A DNA stretch of 16,390 nucleotides. Source: JAMLGJ01 sp047972145. Lineage in GTDB: Bacteria; Actinomycetota; Acidimicrobiia; Acidimicrobiales; Microtrichaceae. The stretch is taken from the NCBI GenBank assembly GCA_047972145.1, contig JBKEAI010000248.1, positions 1-16,390 on the forward strand. The letters run 5' to 3'. The position numbers and the translations under genes were made by a program. Each line of letters opens with the position of its first letter. The first letter of the stretch is position 1. The notes below the pieces were generated by a model. It had not been told where the DNA came from and did no database searches. It saw only the letters and a list, made by a program, of their open reading frames with translations. This document shows positions 6,738-13,815 of this stretch, piece after piece.

Positions 6738-7412
6738 ATGCGTGTGATCGCCATCGACGGCCCGGCCGGTTCGGGCAAGTCGACAGTGGGCCGCAAGTTG
6801 GCGGACCGGCTGGGGCTCACCTACCTCGATACCGGTGCCATGTACCGGGCGGTCGCGTTCGCCGCGATCCGCCAGGGGGTCGACCCCGACGAGGCCGACA
6901 AGGTGGCGGCACTAGGCAGGGCGATCGACATCGTGGTGGATGAAGGTGTGGTGCGTGTCGACGACATCGACGCGACCCTGGAGATCCGGGGCCCAGAGGT
7001 GACCCGTGCGGTATCGATGGTCGCGGCCAACCCGGCTGTGCGCGAGGAGCTCCGCGCCCGCCAACGCGCCTGGGCGATCGAACGCGGCGGGGGAGTGATC
7101 GAAGGGCGTGACATCGGCACCGTCGTGTTCCCCGAAGCGTTGTTGAAGGTGTACCTCACAGCATCGGTCGAGGTGCGCGCACGCCGGCGGGCCAAGGAGA
7201 TGACCGACCTCGACTACGACGAGGTTGCGGCCGACATAGCCCGCCGGGACGCCGCTGATTCCAGTCGCACCGACAGTCCGTTGGCCACCGCGGCCGACGC
7301 GGTCACCGTCGACACCTCCGAGATGGGCATCGACGCAGCCGTGGAGGCGCTGGTGGAGATGGTCCACGAGCGCGAAGCAGCGGTCGATGACCGTGCGAGG
7401 GATCCGCGATGA
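6738..7412 (+). CDS. cmk: Cytidylate kinase ((d)CMP kinase)
   Basis: It phosphorylates CMP and dCMP to the diphosphates with ATP, in pyrimidine nucleotide salvage. The 224-residue product has an N-terminal P-loop, IDGPAGSGKSTVGRKLADRL (GPAGSGKS at 8-15). LTYLDTGAMYRAVAFAA (CMP-binding start) follows, then a middle NMP-binding region with RGPEVTRAVSMVAANPAVRE and LRARQRAWA. After that come GGGVIEGRDIGTVVFPEALLKVYLTAS and the lid region RARRRAKEM, with IARRDAADSSRTDSPL, which is very characteristic for Cmk. The size is as expected. In many bacteria cmk lies next to aroA and just before plsC and der, as here. The stop overlaps the plsC ATG (ATGA, 7409-7412). The ATG start is supported by the -10-like box six bases upstream. 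Confidence 0.97.
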   Translation: MRVIAIDGPAGSGKSTVGRKLADRLGLTYLDTGAMYRAVAFAAIRQGVDPDEADKVAALGRAIDIVVDEGVVRVDDIDATLEIRGPEVTRAVSMVAANPAVREELRARQRAWAIERGGGVIEGRDIGTVVFPEALLKVYLTASVEVRARRRAKEMTDLDYDEVAADIARRDAADSSRTDSPLATAADAVTVDTSEMGIDAAVEALVEMVHEREAAVDDRARDPR

Positions 7413-8104
7413 GTGCCGGGGGGCCTGAGCTGGTCGATGACGCCGTTGACCCGGCACACCACCTGAGGCGGGTCACCCGCCTGGGTGACCTGACCTACCG
7501 GTTCCTGTGCAGCCTCGCGAGGCTTCTCGCGAAGGTCGTCTGGCGGTTCGAGGTCTCCGGGCGTGAACGGCTGCCGACGGTCGGCGCGTTCGTGCTGTGC
7601 CCCATCCACCGGTCCTACATCGACTTCCTCGTGGCCGGCATGGCGGTACCGCGCCGCATGCGATTCATGGCCAAGGACTCGCTGTGGCGTGCGCCGCGCT
7701 TCGCACGGTTCCTGGAGTCGATCGGAGCGTTCCCGGTGGATCGGGAACACGCGGACCGAACGGCACTGAGGCGGGCCGAAGAGGCCGTGGGAGGTGGCGA
7801 ACCGTTGGTGATGTTCCCCGAGGGTCGCCGCCAGGAAGGCGCCGTGGTCGCCGAGATGCAGCAGGGCCCGGCGTTCGTGGCGTGTCGGATGCGGGTACCC
7901 CTCGTGCCGGTAGGTATTGGAGGCTCGGACCGCGCGATGCCGATCGGAGCGAAGATGATCCGCTTCGCGAAGGTGCGGGTCGTCATCGGTGAGCCGATCT
8001 ACCCCGACGTGCCACTCGAAGGCCGCGTGCCACGCAGGGTGGTGGCGGAGACGAGCGACCAGCTCAAAGCAGCCATCCAGGAGCTCTACGACAGCGTGCG
8101 CTGA
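7409..8104 (+). CDS. plsC: PlsC-type 1-acylglycerol-3-phosphate acyltransferase family protein
   Basis: It probably acylates lysophosphatidic acid to phosphatidic acid at the membrane. The 231-residue sequence has an N-terminal hydrophobic/amphipathic helix (LTYRFLCSLARLLAKVVWRF, about 28-47). It then shows the four acyltransferase blocks: CPIHRSYIDFLV (HX4D, His67/Asp72), the RFMAKDSLWRAPRFARFL segment with GAFPVDRE, VMFPEGRRQEG (about 135-144) and RVPLVPVGIGGSDRA. Conservation of HX4D and FPEG indicates an active enzyme. The exact acyl acceptor cannot be read from the sequence, so a related glycerophospholipid acyltransferase is possible. The ATG overlaps the cmk stop by 4 bases. The 3' end meets the convergent CopD-like gene with only five bases between stop codons. 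Confidence 0.9.
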   Translation: MSAGGPELVDDAVDPAHHLRRVTRLGDLTYRFLCSLARLLAKVVWRFEVSGRERLPTVGAFVLCPIHRSYIDFLVAGMAVPRRMRFMAKDSLWRAPRFARFLESIGAFPVDREHADRTALRRAEEAVGGGEPLVMFPEGRRQEGAVVAEMQQGPAFVACRMRVPLVPVGIGGSDRAMPIGAKMIRFAKVRVVIGEPIYPDVPLEGRVPRRVVAETSDQLKAAIQELYDSVR

Positions 8105-8109
8105 CGCGC

Positions 8110-8517
8110 TCACATGAGCGAGCCGAGGACCACACCCACCCAGATCGATGCGGCACCGAAGATCGCACTCATCGCCCCGCCGATTGCGAGAACGGCCTTG
8201 TTCCCGCTACCGAACTGATGCATCGCGGCGCCGATGCCCGACAGCGCGACGACCACCACCTTGATCTCGATGTCAGGGTGGGGCAGGGCACTGAGGGGCA
8301 CTGCGAAGATGTTCCACATACCGGTGATTACGAGAACGCCGTAAGCGGGCCAGGCGAGCCTGTTGAACGCGATCCCGGCGCGCCTGGGCCCCTGCTCCGG
8401 GTCGAGGGAACGCATCGTGTCGAGAAGCCCGAGGAGCACGAACTGTCCTCCGACCCAGATGGTTGCGGCCGTCACGTGGATGAACAGACGCAGTGCACTC
8501 CAAGAGATGAGGTCCAT
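8110..8517 (-). CDS. Small CopD-like integral membrane protein of unknown role
   Basis: The 135-residue product has four predicted hydrophobic helices: RLFIHVTAATIWVGGQFVLL; AWPAYGVLVITGMWNIFAV; IEIKVVVVALSGIGAAMHQF; and the last ~25 residues (AIGGAMSAIFGAASIWVGVV). The first helix pattern H-x(5)-WVGG and the later FNRLAWPA...TGMWN resemble CopD-domain and related heme- or copper-associated membrane proteins. Sequence does not prove a metal function. The start at ATG 8517 is chosen over the GTG at 8532 because AGGA lies seven bases upstream of the ATG. It follows ispH on the same strand with 28 bases between the ispH stop and this ATG, so it is probably cotranscribed. It is convergent with plsC. 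Confidence 0.75.
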   Translation of the reverse strand: MDLISWSALRLFIHVTAATIWVGGQFVLLGLLDTMRSLDPEQGPRRAGIAFNRLAWPAYGVLVITGMWNIFAVPLSALPHPDIEIKVVVVALSGIGAAMHQFGSGNKAVLAIGGAMSAIFGAASIWVGVVLGSLM

Positions 8518-8545
8518 GCCCTGATCCTGCACGAGCGCGGAACGC

Positions 8546-9604
8546 TCAGGCGAGTTCGGCGAGGACCTCCGAAGCCGGTCGGTTCCGGTCGTTGACCGCC
8601 GGAGACACGCTCGGAGCGCCGAGCCCCGTCGACCCGACCGTGTCGATCGCGGCGAGGAGGTCTCGCAGGGCCCGTGGTGGCGGGAAATACTCCTCCTCGT
8701 CGGTCACCCTCAGCTCCTCGACCCCCTGGGTGGGAGCGAGCGCGTGGATCACGGCCTCGACGAGCTCCTCGGGAGCCGACGCTCCGGCTGTGACACCTAC
8801 CACACCTTCCAGGTCACCCGGGAGCTCCGCCGCGGAGTTGATCCGCAGGACGCGGTCGCATCCAGCTTCGAGTGCGAGCTTCTCGAGCGCTCGGGTGTTC
8901 GATGAGTTCGCGGAGCCGATCACCACCACCGCATCACAGCGCGGCGCCATCTCGACCAGGGCACCCTGGCGGTTCGTGGTGGCGAAGCAGAGATCCGAGC
9001 GGCCCGGCATCCACATGTCGGGGAAGCGCTCACGGGTCGCCTGCGCGACATCGGCCCAATCGCGGTGCGAGAGCGTCGTCTGGGCCAACAGTGCCACCGG
9101 GGTCTCCAACTCGGGGAGCGCTTGCACCTCCTCGACGCTCTCGACACGGTGGATCGCATCCGGCGCTACCGCCATGGTGCCGACCGCCTCCTCGTGGCCT
9201 TCGTGGCCCACGTAGACGATGTCGTAGCCCTTGTTGGCACGCACCTTGACCTCATGGTGGACCTTGGTGACCAACGGGCACACCGCATCGACCACGAAAC
9301 CCCCCCGCCGCTGCGCCTGGGTGAGCACCTCGGGTGCCGATCCGTGCGCGGACAACATTACGGGGCGTCCTTCAGGGACCTCGGCAACGTCGTCGACGAA
9401 CACCACTCCGAGGTCCTCGAAGCGCTTCACGACGATCTGGTTGTGGACGATCTCGTGGTAGCAGTACACAGGCGGCTCGAAGGCGCGGACCATCCATGCG
9501 AGCGCCTTGATCGCCATCTCCACACCTGCACAGAACCCTCTCGGCGCGGCCAACAGGACGCGCTCGACCCCGCTGGTGGGGGACTCGATGGAGTCGTCGT
9601 TCAC
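8546..9604 (-). CDS. ispH: 4-hydroxy-3-methylbut-2-enyl diphosphate reductase
   Basis: IspH is the [4Fe-4S] enzyme that makes IPP and DMAPP in the last step of the MEP pathway. The three cluster-ligand cysteines are visible: APRGFCAGVEMAIK (Cys25), AVCPLVTKVHHEV (Cys109) and DLCFATTNRQGAL (Cys206). Substrate-site motifs are YHEIVHNQIVV, SAHGSAPEV, VGHEGHEEAVGT, LAQTTLSHRDW, IGSANSSNTRALEKLA and GVTAGASAPEELV. The 352-residue length includes a C-terminal tail of about 50 residues (EEYFPPPRALRDLL and beyond). The frame is open far upstream (to 9994), but the GTG at 9604 is chosen. The conserved region begins at residue 14, a TAGCCT box stands seven bases upstream, and the longer frame would overlap the divergent gene. 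The intergenic space to the divergent DUF512 gene is 103 bases. Confidence 0.96.
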   Translation of the reverse strand: MNDDSIESPTSGVERVLLAAPRGFCAGVEMAIKALAWMVRAFEPPVYCYHEIVHNQIVVKRFEDLGVVFVDDVAEVPEGRPVMLSAHGSAPEVLTQAQRRGGFVVDAVCPLVTKVHHEVKVRANKGYDIVYVGHEGHEEAVGTMAVAPDAIHRVESVEEVQALPELETPVALLAQTTLSHRDWADVAQATRERFPDMWMPGRSDLCFATTNRQGALVEMAPRCDAVVVIGSANSSNTRALEKLALEAGCDRVLRINSAAELPGDLEGVVGVTAGASAPEELVEAVIHALAPTQGVEELRVTDEEEYFPPPRALRDLLAAIDTVGSTGLGAPSVSPAVNDRNRPASEVLAELA

Positions 9605-9611
9605 ATCCCCG

Positions 9612-9617
9612 AGGCTA
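9612..9617 (-). promoter_or_regulatory. Candidate leaderless -10 box for ispH (TAGCCT)
   Basis: On the minus strand TAGCCT is followed by seven bases and the ispH GTG (9604). The same hexamer at the same spacing precedes aroH. No Shine-Dalgarno is seen; the -35 is unclear. Confidence 0.45.
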
Positions 9618-9693
9618 CAAGTGCTGCCATCCGCTGACCGGACGCCCCGTGCCGTATCCGATACCCGACCAGGGGCAGATGCGCGCCCACCGG

Positions 9694-9699
9694 TACAAT
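9694..9699 (+). promoter_or_regulatory. Candidate -10 box (TACAAT) for the DUF512-der operon
   Basis: TACAAT is a near-consensus -10 hexamer located eight bases before the GTG at 9708, predicting a 5' leader of zero to two bases. It lies back-to-back with the ispH promoter, so the 103-base spacer carries two divergent promoters. No good -35 is visible. Confidence 0.5.
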
Positions 9700-9707
9700 C
9701 GATCGTC

Positions 9708-11120
9708 GTGCGTGCAGCGGTCATCGCCTCCGTCGCGCCCGGTTCGCTGGCCGACGAAGCAGGCCTTCGTGCGGGCGACGAGCTCCTGTCGGTCTCCGGG
9801 CGACCGGTGCGCGACGTCATCGAGTACCGCTGGTTGACCGACGAGGCCGAGGTCGGCCTGGAGGTGCGCCGGGGAGGACTGGAGCTGAGCTTCGAGGTGA
9901 CCAAGGCGGCGGGCGAGCCGTTGGGTCTCGAGGTGGACTCACCGGTGTTCGACGAGGTGCGCACCTGCGACAACCACTGCGAGTTCTGCTTCATCTACCA
10001 GCTCCCGCCGGGGATGCGTCGCAGCCTCTACCTCAAGGACGACGACTACCGCCTGTCGTTCCTCTACGGCAACTTCACGACCCTCACGCGCTTCACCGAA
10101 GCGGACCTCGAGCGGGTTGTCACAGATGGTCTCTCGCCGCTGTACGTGTCGATCCACTGCACCGATCCGATGCTGCGTGCCGAGATGCTGCGCAACCGCC
10201 GCGGTGCCACCAGCCTGCGTTGGTTGCGGGCTCTGCTCGACCACGGAGTCGAGGTCCACGGCCAGATCGTGGTGTGCCCGGGCCGCAACGATGGCAAGGT
10301 GCTGGAGGCGACCCTCACCGGAATCCTCGACGAGTACCCGGAGCTGGCGAACGTGGCGGTGGTGCCCCTGGGTGTCAGCAGGTTCAGTACCGAGGACCAG
10401 ATGCGTCCCCACACCCGCGCTGAGGCAGAAGCGGTGATAGAGGTGATCGAAGCCGCCCAGGATGACTTCATCGACACCGTCGGCCATCCGATGGTGCACG
10501 CCGCGGACGAGTACTACCTGCTCGCGGGCAGGGACTTCCCACCCGCGCAGCGATACGAGAGCTTCGGCATGCACGAGGATGGCATCGGCATGGCCCGCGC
10601 CTTCGAGATGGAGTTCCACGGCGCCGTGGATCAGGGGATCGGGGTGCAGCCGGGGTTCTTCAGTTGGGTCGACGGAGCCCCCGCCCAGGGCTATCGGGCG
10701 CCCCGGACCGACACCGATGGTGCGGGGAGAGATGAGCCACACCGCACAGCGGTCCAGCTGCGCACTTCGCGTGAACCAGGGCGCAGTGCGCCGATCGGGA
10801 TCCTCAGCGGACCTCTCGGCACTCGTGTGCTGCAACCTCTGGTCGACCAGCTCGGGCTTGCCGACGTGCGGGTCATCGAGGTCGAGAACCGCTACTTCGG
10901 TGGCAACACGGGGGTCACCGGTCTCATGGTCGGCGAGGACGTGTCGCGGGTGCTCGCGGAGCACCCAGAGGGTCACCGCTACCTGTTGCCCGACGTGTGC
11001 CTCACCCGGGGGGTGTTCCTCGACGGCGTGTCTCCCGAAGACCTGCCCCGAGCGGTCGAGATCGTCCCCACCGATGGTGTGTCGTTGCGCCGCGCGCTCG
11101 ATGGTTCCAGCGATGGCTGA
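9708..11120 (+). CDS. PDZ - radical SAM - DUF512 domain protein (putative Fe-S oxidoreductase)
   Basis: A family known from many bacteria but of unestablished reaction; often encoded next to der. The 470-residue product begins with a PDZ-like domain (residues about 3-66: IASVAPGSLADEAGLRAGDE, LLSVSGRPVRDVIEYRW). Next come a cysteine cluster CDNHCEFCFIYQLP (Cys87, Cys91, Cys94, a CX3CX2C spacing) and LKDDDYRLSFLYGNFTTLT with the SIHCTDP and GQIVVCPGRNDG segments of the radical SAM-like barrel. The C-terminal DUF512 part has VSRFSTEDQMRPHT, AADEYYLLAGRDFP and ENRYFGGNTGVTGLMVGED. All the cysteines expected to bind a [4Fe-4S] cluster are present. The GTG at 9708 is preferred because the PDZ fold starts there and a TACAAT box lies upstream. 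The open frame extends back to 9507, antisense to ispH. The stop overlaps the start of der. Confidence 0.88.
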   Translation: MRAAVIASVAPGSLADEAGLRAGDELLSVSGRPVRDVIEYRWLTDEAEVGLEVRRGGLELSFEVTKAAGEPLGLEVDSPVFDEVRTCDNHCEFCFIYQLPPGMRRSLYLKDDDYRLSFLYGNFTTLTRFTEADLERVVTDGLSPLYVSIHCTDPMLRAEMLRNRRGATSLRWLRALLDHGVEVHGQIVVCPGRNDGKVLEATLTGILDEYPELANVAVVPLGVSRFSTEDQMRPHTRAEAEAVIEVIEAAQDDFIDTVGHPMVHAADEYYLLAGRDFPPAQRYESFGMHEDGIGMARAFEMEFHGAVDQGIGVQPGFFSWVDGAPAQGYRAPRTDTDGAGRDEPHRTAVQLRTSREPGRSAPIGILSGPLGTRVLQPLVDQLGLADVRVIEVENRYFGGNTGVTGLMVGEDVSRVLAEHPEGHRYLLPDVCLTRGVFLDGVSPEDLPRAVEIVPTDGVSLRRALDGSSDG

Positions 11121-12600
11121 CGACTCGACTCCAAGCGGTGCAGACCTGGATGAACGAGGCGTCCGACCCGGTGATCCGGTCGTCGCGGTCGTGGGGCGCC
11201 CCAACGTCGGCAAGTCCACCCTGGTCAACCGGATCATCGGGCGCCGTCTCGCGATCGTGCAGGAGCGGCCCGGGGTCACCCGTGACCGACTCCGCGTGGC
11301 GGCCAGCTGGCGGGGGAGGTCCTTCACCGTCGTCGACACCGGTGGGTGGCTGGCGGGCGGCTCCGCACTCGACCGCAAGGTCTCCGAGCAGTCCGAGGCA
11401 GCGCTCGGCGACGCGGACGTCGTGTTGTTCGTGGTCGATTCCTCCGTCGGGGTCACCGACGAGGACGCGAGGGTTGCCCAGCTGCTGCGACGGAGGGGGA
11501 TTCCAGTGCTCGTCGTGGCCAACAAGGTCGACGACGAACGCCACGAGGCCGCCACGTGGGACCTGCTGTCGCTCGGGCTCGGTGAACCACACGCCGTGTC
11601 GGCTCTCCACGGCCGTGGCACCGGTGACCTGCTCGACGAACTCGTAAAGTTGCTTCCCGAAGACCCCACCCACAGCGCCTCGGTCGGCCATCGTGAACCG
11701 GTCGGTTCGGGCTCTGGCCATCGGCGCTCGGCCGATCGGGCGTCGGGCAAGGGGGCGTCGGGCAGCGAGGAATACAGCAGTGGGGAACACGCGGGTGGGG
11801 AACACCGCGGCGATGGCGTCGCGGATTCGGGCCGCTCTGTGTCGGTTGCGCTCGTGGGGCGCCCGAACGTGGGCAAGTCGACCCTGTTCAACCGGCTCAT
11901 CGGCGAGGAACGTGCGGTGGTGCACGACATGCCCGGGACCACGAGGGATTCGGTGGACACCGTCGTCGACACCGATGCCGGGCAGATCCGCTTCGTGGAC
12001 ACCGCGGGGATGCGTCGGCGGGCCCGCATCGACGAGGACACCGAGTACTACTCGATGCTCCGCGCGCTGCGCTCGGTGGACGATGCCGATGTGGCGTTGT
12101 TGGTGATCGACAGTACCGAAGGGGTTACACACCAGGACCAACGGTTGGCCGAACGGGTCGATGGTGCGGGTTGTCCCGTGGTGATCGTGTTGAACAAGTG
12201 GGAGCTCCTCGGAGCCGATCAACGTGCCGAGGTGGACCTGGCGGTGCAGCGGCGCTTGCACTTCCTGGGGGAGCCGGCCGTACTCAAGATCTCGGCCCTG
12301 ACGGGCAAGGGTGTGCAGCGGCTGTTGCCTGCGTTGGAGGGATCGATATCGGCGTACCGGACGCGGGTGCCGACGCGCGCTGTCAACGAGGTGATACGCC
12401 GCGCTCAGCAAGCTCAGCCCGCGCCTCACGGCGGCAGGGTGCTCTATGCGACCCAGGGAGCGACCGACCCACCGACGTTCACCCTGTTCACCAACAGGGA
12501 GCTTCCAGCCAGCTACCTGCGGTACCTGGAGCGTTCGATCCGCGAGGCGTTCGACCTCGGCTCCACCCCGCTCAAGCTCCGGGTCCGCCGCCGCGGCTGA
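11113..12600 (+). CDS. der: Ribosome-assembly GTPase Der (EngA) with an expanded inter-domain linker
   Basis: Der is the tandem-GTPase needed for 50S ribosomal subunit maturation. Domain 1 (about 22-185) has GRPNVGKSTLVNRI (G1, 28-35), PGVTRD (G2), DTGGW (G3) and NKVD (G4). Domain 2 (about 244-420) has a second GRPNVGKSTLFNRLIGEERA (249-256), PGTTRDSVDT, DTAGMRRRARI and LNKWELL. The C-terminal KH-like domain has RVLYATQGATDPPTFTLFTN and FDLGSTPLKLRVRRRG. The linker between the G domains (about residues 185-245) is long, hydrophilic and rich in Gly/Ser/Glu/His. It contains two in-frame 15-bp tandem duplications (11738-11764 and 11781-11805). The start is either ATG 11113, overlapping the DUF512 stop, or ATG 11101 in the same frame, four codons earlier; neither has a clear Shine-Dalgarno. 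The 495-residue length exceeds the usual 440-490 because of the linker. Confidence 0.95.
   Translation: MADDSTPSGADLDERGVRPGDPVVAVVGRPNVGKSTLVNRIIGRRLAIVQERPGVTRDRLRVAASWRGRSFTVVDTGGWLAGGSALDRKVSEQSEAALGDADVVLFVVDSSVGVTDEDARVAQLLRRRGIPVLVVANKVDDERHEAATWDLLSLGLGEPHAVSALHGRGTGDLLDELVKLLPEDPTHSASVGHREPVGSGSGHRRSADRASGKGASGSEEYSSGEHAGGEHRGDGVADSGRSVSVALVGRPNVGKSTLFNRLIGEERAVVHDMPGTTRDSVDTVVDTDAGQIRFVDTAGMRRRARIDEDTEYYSMLRALRSVDDADVALLVIDSTEGVTHQDQRLAERVDGAGCPVVIVLNKWELLGADQRAEVDLAVQRRLHFLGEPAVLKISALTGKGVQRLLPALEGSISAYRTRVPTRAVNEVIRRAQQAQPAPHGGRVLYATQGATDPPTFTLFTNRELPASYLRYLERSIREAFDLGSTPLKLRVRRRG
11738..11805 (+). repeat. Two 15-bp in-frame tandem duplications inside the der linker
   Basis: GGGCGTCGGGCA occurs at 11738-11749 and 11753-11764 (period 15), and TGGGGAACAC at 11781-11790 and 11796-11805 (period 15). 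Both encode duplicated pentapeptides (ASGKG/ASGSE and GEHAG/GEHRG), so the reading frame is kept. Confidence 0.85.
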
Positions 12601-12624
12601 GTACATCCAGCGGACCCTCCGTTT

Positions 12625-12677
12625 CCGTTCTGTGGTGCCTCACGCGCTCTACAGGCTCGCCTCGCACCACAGAACGG
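12625..12677 (+). terminator. 14-bp perfect inverted repeat after der (candidate terminator)
   Basis: CCGTTCTGTGGTGC (12625-12638) pairs perfectly with GCACCACAGAACGG (12664-12677) around a 25-base loop. It lies 24 bases after the der stop and before the lipoprotein gene, in the right place to end the DUF512-der transcript. There is no U-tract, so it would be a non-canonical intrinsic terminator of the sort proposed for actinobacteria, or an RNA-processing or stability element. Confidence 0.55.
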
Positions 12678-12698
12678 GGTGAGTGCGCGTAAATCGAT

Positions 12699-13802
12699 GT
12701 GCTCATGGGCCAGACTGTCGGTGTGATTTCCCAAACAGGTTCCATTCATCGACATGCGCGCGCCCGGACGCGTGGCCGCACCCTCACCCTGTCCGCGGTT
12801 GTGGCGACGTTTCTTCTGCTTGCAGGGGCGTGCGCATCAGACGGATCCGGTTCGCAGGATGCGACCGCCGGTGAACGCCACACCGGCGCACCACCTGTAC
12901 CGTCGTCTTGCAACAAGGACGATTCCGGAGGCGACGATAGCGACGCCGGGGAGGATGCCAGCGGTGAAGCCGACGGCTCCGAGGATGCCGTAGCTGCCAT
13001 AACCGAGCGGGGCGCTCCCGATGTGGCCGAGGTGGTCGCTGAAGTAGGTGACGGTTCGGCACCGGTCGACCTGGTCGAAGGTGACGGCGATGTGGTGATC
13101 GAAGACGGCACGGCCACCGTGCACTACGTGATCATCAACCCCAAGGACGGCTCGCAGCTGGAGAGCTCCTGGGAGATCGGTGACCCGGTGCCGATCCCCG
13201 TTGCCGGGGTCTTCCCGGAGTTCGGCGAGAACATCTCGGGCATGAAGGTTGGTGGCCGCAGGGCGTTCATGGTCCCGGCCAGCCAGGTCCTGGGGACCGA
13301 CCCGCCACCCGAGAGCGGCGTTGCTGCCGATGACAATCTGATCTTCGTCGTGGACCTCGCGAACACCAGCGAGGATGCAGCCCCGGGCGCGGGTGGCACG
13401 GTTGAGGCCGACGACGACGCTCTGAAGGCCGCTGAGGATCGCGGTGCTCCCGAGATGGAGGTGCCTGAGGGCGACAAGGACACCAAAGAGCTCGTGTGGA
13501 CAGACGACGTCGTCGGTGATGGTGCGGTCGTGTGCCCCGGTGACACCGTGCTCGCCCACTACACCGGGATCCAGGCCAGTGACGGTGAGGAGTTCGACAG
13601 CTCCTGGGAGCGAGGTGAGCCGTCGGAGTTCGGACTGGATCAGGTCATCAAGGGTTGGACCGACGGACTGGTCGGCATGAAGGTCGGCGGTCGGCGCACC
13701 CTGGTGATCCCTGCCGATCAGGCCTACGGCGACGATGCCGCAGCGTCGGGTCGCCCTGAGGGTGTGCTCGTGTTCACGGTAGACATGATCGGTGTCAGCT
13801 GA
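12699..13802 (+). CDS. Secreted lipoprotein with two FKBP-type peptidyl-prolyl isomerase domains
   Basis: The N-terminus is Arg-rich, followed by a hydrophobic signal segment (about 29-44) and a lipobox LLLAGAC with Cys45, so the mature protein is likely lipid-anchored outside the membrane. A Ser/Asp/Gly/Glu-rich linker (45-97) follows. FKBP domain 1 (about 104-221) has VHYVIINPKDGSQLESSW and GMKVGGRRAFMVPASQVLG. It has Glu in place of the Asp of the DSSW motif and no Tyr at the AYG position, so it may be catalytically weak. FKBP domain 2 (about 248-367) keeps HYTG, EEFDSSWERGEPSEF, QVIKGWTDGLVGMKVGGRR, IPADQAYGDD and VFTVDMI, all expected of an active fold. Each unit starts with an [ED]RGAP motif, so the duplication includes the linker. 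The start is uncertain: ATG 12699, ATG 12705, or GTG 12723, which has a CAGACT box six bases upstream. A folding role for exported proteins is inferred. Confidence 0.88.
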   Translation: MLMGQTVGVISQTGSIHRHARARTRGRTLTLSAVVATFLLLAGACASDGSGSQDATAGERHTGAPPVPSSCNKDDSGGDDSDAGEDASGEADGSEDAVAAITERGAPDVAEVVAEVGDGSAPVDLVEGDGDVVIEDGTATVHYVIINPKDGSQLESSWEIGDPVPIPVAGVFPEFGENISGMKVGGRRAFMVPASQVLGTDPPPESGVAADDNLIFVVDLANTSEDAAPGAGGTVEADDDALKAAEDRGAPEMEVPEGDKDTKELVWTDDVVGDGAVVCPGDTVLAHYTGIQASDGEEFDSSWERGEPSEFGLDQVIKGWTDGLVGMKVGGRRTLVIPADQAYGDDAAASGRPEGVLVFTVDMIGVS

Positions 13803-13815
13803 TACCGATCACCCG

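Noticed and set aside
9939..12041. 700-codon minus-strand open frame opposite the DUF512 gene and der
   Set aside because: Fully antisense to two genes with complete diagnostic motifs; low-complexity Ser/Arg/Thr composition.
11002..12606. 534-codon minus-strand open frame opposite der
   Set aside because: Antisense shadow of Der; the GTPase motifs on the plus strand explain the sequence.
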